Assembly (NCBI RefSeq): GCF_014873535.1
Contig: NZ_JADBEF010000001.1
Coordinates: 1,054,001-1,118,000, forward strand
Direction: 5' to 3'
Length of the DNA stretch: 64,000 nucleotides
Source of the DNA: Nonomuraea africana
GTDB lineage: Bacteria; Actinomycetota; Actinomycetes; Streptosporangiales; Streptosporangiaceae
In this document: positions 1-8,484 of the stretch, piece by piece
Layout of the letters: every line of letters begins with the position of its first letter
How positions within the stretch are numbered: the first letter of the stretch is position 1
Position numbers and translations under genes: made by a program
The notes under the pieces: model-generated
What the model saw: the letters and a program-made list of their open reading frames with translations, nothing else
Database searches by the model: none
Told to the model about the DNA's origin: nothing

Positions 1-2071
1 TGTCGCGTCCCGACAGGTGCGGCAGGAAGCCGGGACCCTCGACGAACGACCCCAGCCGGGACAGGACAGGCGCCCCGGGGGTGACCTTCTCGCCAAATAT
101 CCGGATCTGGCCGGTGTCGGGGTGGATGAGGCCCATCATCATCCGCATGGTGGTGGTCTTGCCCGCGCCGTTCGGCCCGAGCAGTCCCAGCACCTGGCCC
201 TTCTCCACGCGGAAGGACAGCCCGTCCACGGCCTTCTCGCCGTTGCGGTAGGCCTTGGTCAGCCCGATGATCTCCAGCGGCACCTCGGCGTCCCCTGGCG
301 TACCTCCGTCAGGGGCGGCTCCCGCTTTCTCGGGACGGCGGCGGCCGGTGGCCAGCAGGAGCGCGGCGGCCACGACGGCGGTCAGCGGCAGCGCCCACGT
401 CCACCACACGGGCCCGGTCGGCGCGGCCTCCAGCGCGGCCACCGTCGGCACGGCCAGCACGGGCGAGGCGAGCCCCACCACGTAGCTCGCGGGCTGGGCG
501 GGCGTCGCGTAGCCCATGTCGGTCGTGGTCAGCGCCAGCCGCAGCCGGTGACCCGCCGCGAAGCGGTGGTCCACCGCGGGCAGCGTGACGGTCGCCTCGG
601 CGCTGTCCTTGCCCTCGGGGATCGTGATCCGCACCGGCGCGACCAGTCCGGCGGGCAGCGTCGGCGGGGTGGCGGCGTCGGCCACGTCGTAGAGCTTGGC
701 GAACAGTGTCACCTCGCCCTCTCCTCGCACCCTGACCGTCACGGTGGGCGTGCCGGTGAGCTGCAGCGGCGCGGTCAGCGGCGCCGACTCGAAGACCGCG
801 CTCTGCCCCGGCATGTCGAGGGAGACGCTGAGGCCGCCCTGGGCGCCGCCCAGCAGCCCGCCCATCCCCGGCACCGCCGAGATGGAGGCGGGGCTGCCGC
901 CCGGCGGGTTGACGACGTTCTGCTCGGGGCCCGCCAGCCGGACCTGCGTGGTCGCGGTGCCGGTCAGGCCCGGATAGTGGTCGGCTCCTGGGTGCAGGCG
1001 GACGCGCTGCCTGGTGCCCGGGTCGCGGCCGCCGTCCCTGGTGATGACGAAGCGGTCGGCGGCCTCGGTGACGGCGTTCTTGCGCAGGTGGCGGTCGAAC
1101 CAGCCGAGGGTGAGCTCGTCCAGCCAGTCGGCCTCGCCGTTGCCCCCGTCGTGCCCGCCGTCGAACCAGACCACCTCGACGGGCGTGCCGCCCGCGGCGA
1201 TGGCCTTGGCGTTGGCGTCGGCCTGGGCGAGGGTGAACAGCGAGTCGCGCTGCCCCTGGACGAGCAGGGTGGGCGCCTTGATCCGCCCGGCCACGGCGGC
1301 CGGGCTCGACGCGCGCAGCAGCGCGATCGCCTCGGGCGTGGCCTTCCCCGTGGCCGCGGCCTGCTGGTACATCTCGCACACCGCGGGCAGGAACCGGCCG
1401 CATCTGGCCTCCTCGGCCGACAGCGGCCGCGGCGCCGCGGTCAGCGCGCCGAGACCCTGCGCCTCCACGCTGGGGCCGCCCCTGCTGAAGAACAGCCCGG
1501 CCCACATCTTCTTGAACACGCCGTTGGGGAACAGCGCCGCCGAGAGATCGTTCCAGGTGATCATCGGCACGATCGCGTCGACCCTGGTGTCGTGGGCGGC
1601 GGTCATCAGCGCGATCGCGCCGCCGTAGGAGCCGCCCGCGATGCCCACGCGGGGGTCGCCCTGCGCGTCGAGCTGGACCTCGGGCCGCCCGGCCAGCCAG
1701 TCGATCAGCTGCTTGACGTCCTTGACCTCGTAGTCGGGCGAGTTGAGCGCGATCTGCCCGGTGGAGCGGCCGAAACCGCGCGCCGACCAGGTCAGCACCG
1801 CGTAGCCCTGCTCGGCCAGCCGTACGGCCTGGGCCCTGACGCTCTGCTTGCTGCCGCCGAACCCGTGGGCCAGCAGCACGGCCGGAGCCCTGCCGCCGCC
1901 CCCCGGGGCGAAGTACGTCGTGTCGAGCTCGACCCGCTGGTCGTTCTCTGGACCGTCGAGGACGGCGATCCGCTGCTCCCGGCCCGTGATCTCGGGGGCG
2001 GACGGCCACACCAGCCAGACCACCGCCGCGAACACGGCCAGCGCCGCGACCAGCGCGGCTGCTCTCTTCAT
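1..2071 (-). CDS. Alpha/beta hydrolase (CocE/X-Pro dipeptidyl-peptidase type) fused to ABC transporter ATPase, partial
   Basis: The reading frame is open to the left edge, so the 3' end is missing. From the ATG at 2071 the protein begins with a short basic stretch and one hydrophobic helix (about residues 4-22). An S15/CocE-like alpha/beta hydrolase follows, with the nucleophile motif GGSYGG (Ser about 148), an acid in QGQRDSLF and a His in GGHDGG. Next come a beta-rich C-terminal jelly-roll-like region and a second hydrophobic helix (PVWWTWALPLTAVVAA). The chain then continues in the same frame into an ABC nucleotide-binding domain with Walker A GPNGAGKTT near residue 640. The two helices suggest the hydrolase faces outside and the ATPase inside. 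The permease partner would lie off the left edge. Substrate is unknown. The domains are clear; the combined role is inference. Confidence 0.85.
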   Translation of the reverse strand, partial: MKRAAALVAALAVFAAVVWLVWPSAPEITGREQRIAVLDGPENDQRVELDTTYFAPGGGGRAPAVLLAHGFGGSKQSVRAQAVRLAEQGYAVLTWSARGFGRSTGQIALNSPDYEVKDVKQLIDWLAGRPEVQLDAQGDPRVGIAGGSYGGAIALMTAAHDTRVDAIVPMITWNDLSAALFPNGVFKKMWAGLFFSRGGPSVEAQGLGALTAAPRPLSAEEARCGRFLPAVCEMYQQAAATGKATPEAIALLRASSPAAVAGRIKAPTLLVQGQRDSLFTLAQADANAKAIAAGGTPVEVVWFDGGHDGGNGEADWLDELTLGWFDRHLRKNAVTEAADRFVITRDGGRDPGTRQRVRLHPGADHYPGLTGTATTQVRLAGPEQNVVNPPGGSPASISAVPGMGGLLGGAQGGLSVSLDMPGQSAVFESAPLTAPLQLTGTPTVTVRVRGEGEVTLFAKLYDVADAATPPTLPAGLVAPVRITIPEGKDSAEATVTLPAVDHRFAAGHRLRLALTTTDMGYATPAQPASYVVGLASPVLAVPTVAALEAAPTGPVWWTWALPLTAVVAAALLLATGRRRPEKAGAAPDGGTPGDAEVPLEIIGLTKAYRNGEKAVDGLSFRVEKGQVLGLLGPNGAGKTTTMRMMMGLIHPDTGQIRIFGEKVTPGAPVLSRLGSFVEGPGFLPHLSGRD

Positions 2072-2131
2072 GCGCCGAGCGTACTGAGCAGTCCTGAGAA
2101 GCAGCTGAGACGCCTCACCCGGCGGGCGGCC

Positions 2132-2554
2132 TCACCCGAGGACGGCGTAGACGGTGCTGGCCACCGCGGCGGGCTCGCCGGCCCCCTCGGCGGTCAGCGT
2201 GATCTCGCAGAAGGCCAGCGTGCGCCCCAGCTTGGTGAGCCGGGCCGAGACGAGCACGTCGGCCCCCATGACCGGACGCTGGAACGTCGTGGACTGCTGA
2301 ACGGTCGTCATCGGCACGAAAGCGCCTCTCGCCGCCGCGACGGCGACGACGGTCGCGGTGTCGGCGGCGGCCATCATCGCCTGGCCGCTCAGCGCGCCGC
2401 CCTCCCTGGCCAGCCGTCCCGACCAGGGCAGGCGCAGCACCGCGCGGTGGTCGCCCACCTCCTCCACCGTCAGGCCCAGGTCCTGGACCCAGGGGGCGAA
2501 GTAGTCCTTGAGTATCGCGTCGCCTTCTTCAGGAGTCACGCGATCATCATGCAC
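2132..2554 (-). CDS. PaaI-type hotdog-fold thioesterase
   Basis: This 140-residue protein has the hotdog pattern of the PaaI/YbgC family: REGGALSGQAMMAAADTA (central helix) followed by the beta strands FVPMTTVQQSTTFQRP and the C-terminal LAFCEITLTAEG. Such enzymes hydrolyse acyl-CoA thioesters in the cytoplasm. The GTG at 2554 is taken as the start because it gives the usual family length. A second GTG at 2539 would shorten it by five residues and avoid overlapping the divergent P450 start at 2549. The substrate is unknown. Divergent placement against the P450 hints at shared lipid or steroid metabolism, which is inference. Confidence 0.72.
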   Translation of the reverse strand: MHDDRVTPEEGDAILKDYFAPWVQDLGLTVEEVGDHRAVLRLPWSGRLAREGGALSGQAMMAAADTATVVAVAAARGAFVPMTTVQQSTTFQRPVMGADVLVSARLTKLGRTLAFCEITLTAEGAGEPAAVASTVYAVLG

Positions 2555-3811
2555 GCTGGAGTCATGCTTGAGGAGGTCTTCCTGCCGTCGACGTACGGCG
2601 CGGGCGTGCCGTACGAGCTGTTCGCCAGGTTGCGGCGCGAGGCGCCGGTCTGCCGGATCCCCGAACCGGCCTTCGGCCCGTGGCGGGAGGGGCCGGGGTT
2701 CTGGGGCGTGTTCGGGCACGCCGACGTCAGGCACGTGCTGCGCACCCCCTCGGACTTCTCCTCCCACCTGGGCGCGACGCAGATCCGCGACCCCGACACC
2801 CCTGCCGACCTGGCCTTCGTCCAGGCCATGATGCTCAACACCGACCCACCCGAGCACGGGCGGCTGCGCCGGATCGTGGCGGCGGCCTTCACGCCGCGCG
2901 CGGTGCGGGCGCTGGAGCGGACCGTCGCCGAACGCGCCGCGGCCCTGTTCTCCGCGGGCGCGTGCGACTTCGTCGAGGTCGCGGCCGACCTGCCGGTCTG
3001 GACGCTCGCGCACGTCATGGGCGTGCCCGAGCGAGACCGCCGCCTGCTCTACGACTGGGCGTCACGGGTGATCGGCTACCAGGACGAGGAATACGCCGGC
3101 CTGGCCACGGCCGAGGACCTCACCCCGATGGGCAGGCTCGCCCTGGCCGCGCGCCCCACCCTGCGGCCCGGCGTGAACCCCAGGTCGAGGGCGGCGCTGG
3201 CGGACATGTTCTGCTACGCCCACGCCCTGGCCGGGCAGGCGCGGGACGACTCCGTGATGGGGGCCATGCTCGCCGGCGGCCTGACGGAGGCCGAGTTCGA
3301 GAACATGTTCTTCCTGTTCGCGGTGGCGGGCAACGAGACGCTGCGCAACGGCGTCCCCGGCGGGTTGCTGTGCCTGCTCGAGCATCTGGAGGAGTTCGCC
3401 AGGCTCAGGCGGGAGCCCGCGCTGATCGGCTCGGCGGTGGAGGAGATGCTGCGCTTCTGGCCGCCGGTCATGGACTTCAGGCGCACCGCCACGCGCGACC
3501 TGGAGCTGGGCGGGCAGCGGATCAGGGCGGGGGAGAAGGTCGTGGTCTACCACGCCTCCGCCAACAGGGACGAGACGGTCTTCCCCGACCCCGACCGCTT
3601 CGACATCGCCCGCACGCCCAACGACCACGTGAGCTTCGGGTTCGGCCCGCACGTCTGCCTGGGCGCCCATCTGGCCAGGGTGCAGATGCGGGCCGTCTTC
3701 GCCGAGCTGCTGCGCTGGCGGGTGCGCCTCGCGGGCGAGCCGGTCAGGCTCGTCTCCAACTTCCAGAACGGGCTGAAGCACCTGCCCGTCGTCCTGGAGC
3801 CGATGACCTAG
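2549..3811 (+). CDS. Cytochrome P450 (CYP124/125/142-like)
   Basis: A full-length 420-residue soluble P450. Visible signatures are the I-helix oxygen-activation motif AGNET (260-264), the ExxR motif EMLR (299-302) and the heme loop FGFGPHVCLG with the thiolate Cys370. NTDPPEHGRLRR (B'-C region) and the closing NFQNGLKHLPV resemble the mycobacterial CYP124/125/142 group, which hydroxylate sterol side chains or branched lipids. That subfamily placement is by eye. An AGGAG at 2531-2535 lies 13 nt before the ATG at 2549; an internal ATG at 2564 is the alternative start. No ferredoxin gene is adjacent. The stop codon overlaps that of the convergent GNAT gene by 4 bases. Confidence 0.88.
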   Translation: MHAGVMLEEVFLPSTYGAGVPYELFARLRREAPVCRIPEPAFGPWREGPGFWGVFGHADVRHVLRTPSDFSSHLGATQIRDPDTPADLAFVQAMMLNTDPPEHGRLRRIVAAAFTPRAVRALERTVAERAAALFSAGACDFVEVAADLPVWTLAHVMGVPERDRRLLYDWASRVIGYQDEEYAGLATAEDLTPMGRLALAARPTLRPGVNPRSRAALADMFCYAHALAGQARDDSVMGAMLAGGLTEAEFENMFFLFAVAGNETLRNGVPGGLLCLLEHLEEFARLRREPALIGSAVEEMLRFWPPVMDFRRTATRDLELGGQRIRAGEKVVVYHASANRDETVFPDPDRFDIARTPNDHVSFGFGPHVCLGAHLARVQMRAVFAELLRWRVRLAGEPVRLVSNFQNGLKHLPVVLEPMT

Positions 3812-4290
3812 TCGCCGCGGGCGGCCAGGAGGTAGTGGACCTCCTCCAGCCCGTCGTCCACCTTGGTGTGGCCGGAGAGCGTGAAGCCGAAGCGCTCGTA
3901 GAAGCGGCGGGCGCGCGGGTTGCCGGTCAGCACCCACAGGCCGATCGACCGGTCGGCGGGGATCGCCGCCACCGTCTCCGTCATCAGCGCCCGCCCGAGG
4001 CCCGTGGACAGGTGGCCGGGCAGTACGTAGATCGCGTAGACCTCGGTGTCGGCGAGCTCGTCACGGCTGTCGCCGTACATGCTGAAGCCGACGACCTCGC
4101 CGCCGGACTCGGCGACGAACGCGCGGGTGCGGCCCGAGGAGAGCGCCTGCCGCCGCAGGGCGACGTTCGGCTCGGTGACCGCCAGCCCGTCGAGGTAGCC
4201 GTCGTCGAGCACACCTCTGTAGGCGTACTTCCATGTGGCGATCCTGACGTTCTCGATCGCCGCCGCGTCGTCGGGAGTGGCTGTGCGCAT
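3808..4290 (-). CDS. GNAT family N-acetyltransferase
   Basis: A 160-residue single GNAT domain. It begins MRTATPDDAAAIENVR and contains the acetyl-CoA pyrophosphate loop HLSTGLGRALM (motif A, Q/RxxGxG/A type) followed by the C-terminal FYERFGF strand-turn typical of the family. Acceptor substrate unknown. The ATG at 4290 starts the protein exactly at the GNAT fold. No convincing Shine-Dalgarno precedes it. It is convergent with and overlaps the end of the P450 gene by 4 bp. Confidence 0.85.
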   Translation of the reverse strand: MRTATPDDAAAIENVRIATWKYAYRGVLDDGYLDGLAVTEPNVALRRQALSSGRTRAFVAESGGEVVGFSMYGDSRDELADTEVYAIYVLPGHLSTGLGRALMTETVAAIPADRSIGLWVLTGNPRARRFYERFGFTLSGHTKVDDGLEEVHYLLAARGD

Positions 4291-4344
4291 GGGGAAATCA
4301 TGCCTGATTGCGGAGAAGGTAAAGGCCAGGCATGATGTCCTGGC

Positions 4345-5469
4345 GTGAAGATACGAGCAGCTGTCGAGTGGGCCCTGCCCTACTGGACCCGCGGGCAGGC
4401 CGGCCGCGAGACCCCACCCGAGCTTTTCAAGGTCCTCTACTACGGGTGGCTGCTGGCTTTCGCCCTCAAGGTGCTGGGTTCCTCGTGGGACGTCTCGTGG
4501 CACTTCAAGTGGCTGCGTGACGACCTGGCTCCACCGCACCTGCTCAACTCGGCGGGCACGGCGATCGTGCTGGCGCTGACGATCATCCACGGCTACACCG
4601 GTTACGGAGTCGACAGGACCGCGCTGCGGCTGATCCAGTGGGGCACCGGCATCTTCCTGGTCGCGGTGCCGCTCGACCTGATCAACCACCGGGTCAACGG
4701 GCTCGACATCACCTCGTGGAGCCCCTCGCACATCATGCTCTACCTGGGCACCTTCTTCATGATCGCGGGTGTGATCCGCGGCTGGTACCAGGGCGGGGGC
4801 GGCAAGCTCGTGCTCGCCGCGCTGTTCGCCTACTTCCTCGAGAACATCCTCTTCCCCGCCCAGCACCAGGAGTACGGCGTCTTCGCCATCGCCGCCTGGG
4901 ACAGGGGCACGCCCGAGGCCGAGCCGATCCTCATGCAGTTCGCCGCCGACCAGATGGGCCGCGCAGTGGACCGTGACATGATGGTCGCCTTCTCGCTGCC
5001 GGTGCCCGACTTCCTCTACCCGGTCTACTTCACCGTGGCGGGGCTGATCGTGCTGGTGGTGGCCCGCATGATGGTCGGCAGGTTCGGCACCGCGACCCTG
5101 GTCGCCGCCGCGCTGGTCTGCTATCGCGCCGCGATCTGGCCGCTGCTCAGCGTCACCGGCTTCCCCGAGTCGGCGGTGCCGGTCTTCCTGGTGGTCGCCG
5201 CCGTCGCGGTGGACGTGGCGTTCCTGGTCAAGATGTCCTACCTGCGGGCCGTGCTCGGCGCGGCGCTGGCGACCATCGCGGTGTACGGCGCGCTGGTCGC
5301 CCAGCACGCCTTGCTGGCCGCCCCGCCTCTGGCGAACTACTCCGCGGTGTGGGCCGCGGCCGGGCTGGCCATTGCCTGGCTGGTCATGGAGTGGTTCGTG
5401 ACCAGGTTCGGGCTGCGCGCCGCCGATCAGCCGATCGGGGCGCGGGTCAGCGCGACCGCCACGCCGTAG
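4345..5469 (+). CDS. Polytopic membrane protein of unknown function
   Basis: A 374-residue protein with about eight hydrophobic segments and no family I recognise. The N-terminal half carries several histidines in or near membrane segments (SWHFKWL, PPHLLN, IIHGYTGYG, INHRVNG, SPSHIMLY), which could bind a metal. That idea is supported only by its place beside copC/copD. The GTG at 4345 is the first start after the divergent GNAT gene. The C-terminus overlaps the convergent copD-like gene by 43 bp. An integral membrane protein is certain; the role is not. Confidence 0.75.
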   Translation: MKIRAAVEWALPYWTRGQAGRETPPELFKVLYYGWLLAFALKVLGSSWDVSWHFKWLRDDLAPPHLLNSAGTAIVLALTIIHGYTGYGVDRTALRLIQWGTGIFLVAVPLDLINHRVNGLDITSWSPSHIMLYLGTFFMIAGVIRGWYQGGGGKLVLAALFAYFLENILFPAQHQEYGVFAIAAWDRGTPEAEPILMQFAADQMGRAVDRDMMVAFSLPVPDFLYPVYFTVAGLIVLVVARMMVGRFGTATLVAAALVCYRAAIWPLLSVTGFPESAVPVFLVVAAVAVDVAFLVKMSYLRAVLGAALATIAVYGALVAQHALLAAPPLANYSAVWAAAGLAIAWLVMEWFVTRFGLRAADQPIGARVSATATP

Positions 5470-6452
5470 GCCAGTCCCATCACCACGAGCTCCATCGCCG
5501 CCCACGCCGCGATGGAGCTCTTGCGCCGGTCGGCGATGCCGGGCATGAGCCGCCACCTGATGTTCGCGGCGAGCGGGATCAGCAGGGCGACCAGCGCCAC
5601 CTTGGCCAGCACGAGCAGGCCGTACTCGGAGGCGAACAGGTCGCCCGGCAGCTCGACCCCGGTGGTGAGCGCCATCGTGGACAGGCCGCTGACCAGCCCC
5701 GACAGCGAGACCAGTGCCAGCGCGATGGTGGCGACCCTGGAGAACTTCGGCAGCGCGCGGGCCAGCAGGTCGCCGCGGGGCGCGACCAGCGCCGCCACCG
5801 CCAGCAGCCCTCCGGTCCAGACGGCCGCGCCCATCACGTGCAGCTCCATCGAGATCATGATGGGGTCGTGCCAGACGGAGTCGACCGCGTGTCCCGTCAC
5901 GGGCACCGGCAGCAGCCCGAACAGCGCGATCACGATCCGCAGCTCCGCGGGGACCTTCTCGCCGAACCTGACGGCCAGCAGCCCGATGCCCGCGTAGGCC
6001 AGCGCGCAGGCCGTGCTGAACAGCAGGCCCTGGCCGGCGCCCACGGAGCCGATGTAGGTGGCGATCATGCCGAGACCCGGGACCGTGCCCGGACTCAGCT
6101 CGGCGGTGGAGAGGACGATCGTGACCAGGGCGGTGATCGCCCAGATCCACGCCGCGATGACCGCGTGGGCCCTGGCGCGGCGCATGACGGGCTCGGTGGC
6201 GTCGGGGTCGTCGAAGCCCAGCAGCTTGGGGAGCAGGCTGAGCCCCACCACGACGGCGGCGGCCAGGTCGAGCAGGACCCTGACGATCGGCAGGCCGTAC
6301 CCGACGATGGGGCCGGGCAGCGGGATGCCGGGGACGGCCTCCTCCGCGGTGAGCGTGCCGGCGACGACGACGGACAGGATGGCGGCGAAGGTGAGGCCGC
6401 CGAGCATCCGGCCGCCGGTCCGAGCCGCGGGGCGGACTTCGGTGAGGGTCAT
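5427..6452 (-). CDS. copD: CopD-family copper import/resistance membrane protein
   Basis: A 341-residue polytopic membrane protein with the CopD pattern: several helices, then the conserved GHAVDS...MELHVMGAAVWTGG segment, in which the His and Trp residues lie where CopD proteins bind copper. It starts at the ATG at 6452, overlapping the copC-like stop by 4 bp (ATGA), so the two are probably translationally coupled. In known systems CopC hands copper to CopD at the outer face of the membrane. The family assignment is good; the direction of transport is not shown by sequence. Confidence 0.85.
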   Translation of the reverse strand: MTLTEVRPAARTGGRMLGGLTFAAILSVVVAGTLTAEEAVPGIPLPGPIVGYGLPIVRVLLDLAAAVVVGLSLLPKLLGFDDPDATEPVMRRARAHAVIAAWIWAITALVTIVLSTAELSPGTVPGLGMIATYIGSVGAGQGLLFSTACALAYAGIGLLAVRFGEKVPAELRIVIALFGLLPVPVTGHAVDSVWHDPIMISMELHVMGAAVWTGGLLAVAALVAPRGDLLARALPKFSRVATIALALVSLSGLVSGLSTMALTTGVELPGDLFASEYGLLVLAKVALVALLIPLAANIRWRLMPGIADRRKSSIAAWAAMELVVMGLAYGVAVALTRAPIG

Positions 6453-7030
6453 TCGGCGCTCTCCTGGCGGGCGGGGGTGGCCCCCGGGTTGGCGCGGCGG
6501 AGGGCCACGACGGTGCCGCCGCCCAGCAGGACCAGGGCCCCGACCACCCACACGATGGCCATGCCCGCGCCGCCGTTCGCGGCCGCCTCCGCCGCCTGGG
6601 CGCTGAGGTCGCCGGCCTGCGCGGCCGGCTGCGCCGCCGGGGCCTGGGAGGCGGCGGTGCCGGGGCCCGCGACCGTCAGCGCGAACGTCACCTTGCCCGA
6701 GACGGGGTGCCCGTCGGCCGACAGGATCCGGTAGCCGATGACGTAGTCACCGGCCGGGCCCAGCGGCCGCAGCTTCGTGACGACCTTGGAACCGCTCACC
6801 GACGCCTGGGCGGCCTCCCACCTGCCGCCGTCCGGCCCGGTCACGGTGACCTGCGCGAAGCCCTGCCGTACCGCCTGGTCGAACTCCAGGGTGACCTGCG
6901 AGGGCGCGGACTGGAGCCGCGCCCCTTCCTCGGGGTCGCTTCCGGTCAGCACGTTGTGCGCCTGGGCCGGCGTGACCGCCAGACCGAGCGCGGCGCACGC
7001 GAGCAGCAGGACCGTGAGTAGCCGCCTCAC
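6449..7030 (-). CDS. copC: CopC-domain copper-binding exported protein with C-terminal anchor
   Basis: A 193-residue exported protein. A signal peptide (residues about 1-24) ends AQA, leaving His as the new N-terminal residue (HNVLTGSDPEEGA), the hallmark Cu(II) ligand position of CopC. The CopC beta-sandwich follows, with the second ligand region SADGHPVSGKVTF. After an Ala/Pro linker there is one membrane helix (about 157-177) and a basic tail, so the protein is anchored outside the membrane. GTG start at 7030. It is the first gene of a copC-copD pair. Confidence 0.88.
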   Translation of the reverse strand: MRRLLTVLLLACAALGLAVTPAQAHNVLTGSDPEEGARLQSAPSQVTLEFDQAVRQGFAQVTVTGPDGGRWEAAQASVSGSKVVTKLRPLGPAGDYVIGYRILSADGHPVSGKVTFALTVAGPGTAASQAPAAQPAAQAGDLSAQAAEAAANGGAGMAIVWVVGALVLLGGGTVVALRRANPGATPARQESAE

Positions 7031-7176
7031 CGATCATGACCTTCCGTAGAACTGCCTTGACCAAGACATGGTCCCACTGGTCGCCACCCGCCGCGCTCGC
7101 AGGTGTGGCCGAGGTGATCCTTCTGGGCGTAGCATGCCGCCACCGCGAGTCCCCCATCGTCCCGCGCGGAGGCCGG

Positions 7177-8424
7177 ATGAGCAGCGTGTCCCCACCCGCC
7201 ACCGGCGACGCGCTCGCCGAACCCGAGCGCAAGGTCGGCCCCTGGTGGGTCGCGGGCATCGCGACCGCCAACCTGGCGCTGTTCGTCGGCTACTTCGCTC
7301 CGCTGCAGGTGCTGCTGCCCGAGCAGATCGCCGCGCTGGCCCCCTACGGCAAGGAGAGCGCCCTGGCCTGGGTGACGGGCGCGGGCGCGCTGGTGGCCAT
7401 GCTGGCCAACCCGATCGCGGGCGCGCTGTCCGACCGCACCACGGGCAGGTGGGGCCGCAGGCATCCGTGGACGCTCGCCGGCGCGCTGGCCGGCGGCGCC
7501 GCGATGGTGTTCCTGTCCTTCCAGACCAGCGTGCTCGGCATCGCCGTCGGCTGGTGCCTGGCGCAGGCCGCGCTCAACGCCACGCAGGCCGCGCTGAGCG
7601 CGGGCGTGCCCGACCGCGTGCCGGCCGGGCAGCGCGGCGAGGTCTCGGGCTGGATCGGGATCCCGCAGTCGGTCGGCGTGGTGCTGGCCGTCGTGCTGGT
7701 GACCGTCGTCGCCACCACGACCAGCTCCGGCTACCTGCTGGTCGGCGCGGTGGTGGCGGTGCTGGTACTGCCCTTCGTGCTGACCACCAGGGACCCCAGG
7801 CTGACCGAGCGCCCGCCGTTCGATCCCGGGCAGCTGTGGGTGCGCTCCGCCGACTTCTTCTGGGCGTGGATCACCCGCTTCCTGATGATGCTGGGCAACG
7901 CGATCTCCACGCTCTACCTGCTGTACTTCCTCACCGACGAGGTCGGCTACGAGCGGCTGTTCCCCGGGGAGCGGGCCAGCGACGGGCTGCTCGTGCTGAT
8001 CCTGCTCTACACGGGCGCCGTGGTGCTCACCACGGTCGTGGCCGGAGTGGTCTCCGACCGGCTCGGCCGCCGCAAGTCGCTGGTCACCGTCTCCGGCGTG
8101 ATCAGCGCGATCCCCGCGATCATGCTGGCGTTCTGGCCGCAGTGGCCGGTGGTCATGGCCGCCGCGGTGGTCCTGGGTCTCGGCTTCGGCGTCTACGTCT
8201 CCGTCGACAACGCCCTGGTCACCCAGGTGCTGCCGACGGCGACCGGCAGGGCCAAGGACCTGGGCGTCATCAACGTGGCCAACTCGGGCCCGCAGGTGCT
8301 CGGCCCGGTGATCGCGGGGCCGATCGTGGCCGGGCTCGGCGGCTACCCGGTCCTCTACCTGACGGCGGGCGGGCTGGCGCTGCTGGGCGCGGCACTGGTG
8401 TGGAAGATCCGCGGGGTGCCCTAG
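7177..8424 (+). CDS. MFS transporter
   Basis: A 415-residue transporter with about 12 membrane helices. The loop between helices 2 and 3 reads NPIAGALSDRTTGRWGRRHPW, the major-facilitator signature in the form seen in sugar-type (GPH/SLC45-like) members. A related loop SDRLGRRKS separates the later helices. The ATG at 7177 follows GGAGG at 7168-7172 and gives a cytoplasmic N-terminus before the first helix; a start at 7036 would add an unsupported 47 residues. The TAG stop lies within the 4-bp duplication of the adjacent insertion sequence. Substrate unknown. Confidence 0.88.
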   Translation: MSSVSPPATGDALAEPERKVGPWWVAGIATANLALFVGYFAPLQVLLPEQIAALAPYGKESALAWVTGAGALVAMLANPIAGALSDRTTGRWGRRHPWTLAGALAGGAAMVFLSFQTSVLGIAVGWCLAQAALNATQAALSAGVPDRVPAGQRGEVSGWIGIPQSVGVVLAVVLVTVVATTTSSGYLLVGAVVAVLVLPFVLTTRDPRLTERPPFDPGQLWVRSADFFWAWITRFLMMLGNAISTLYLLYFLTDEVGYERLFPGERASDGLLVLILLYTGAVVLTTVVAGVVSDRLGRRKSLVTVSGVISAIPAIMLAFWPQWPVVMAAAVVLGLGFGVYVSVDNALVTQVLPTATGRAKDLGVINVANSGPQVLGPVIAGPIVAGLGGYPVLYLTAGGLALLGAALVWKIRGVP

Positions 8425-8443
8425 ACGAGTAAGTCCTAAGTCG
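8425..8443 (+). repeat. Left terminal inverted repeat of the IS
   Basis: The sequence ACGAGTAAGTCCTAAGTCG is the exact reverse complement of 9381-9399. CTAG immediately outside it is repeated at the other end. Confidence 0.92.
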
Positions 8444-8484
8444 TTTCGGCTGCGGGAACGACGAAGGGTGTTGATGATCCGTTT

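Noticed and set aside
17..3811. 1264-residue rightward ORF
   Set aside because: Only its last third is the P450. The first two thirds are antisense to the hydrolase-ABC fusion and thioesterase and have the Arg/Gly/His composition of a high-GC shadow frame.
3990..6150. N-terminal extension of the GNAT frame up to 780 residues
   Set aside because: Runs antisense through the membrane protein gene; the GNAT fold starts at the ATG at 4290.
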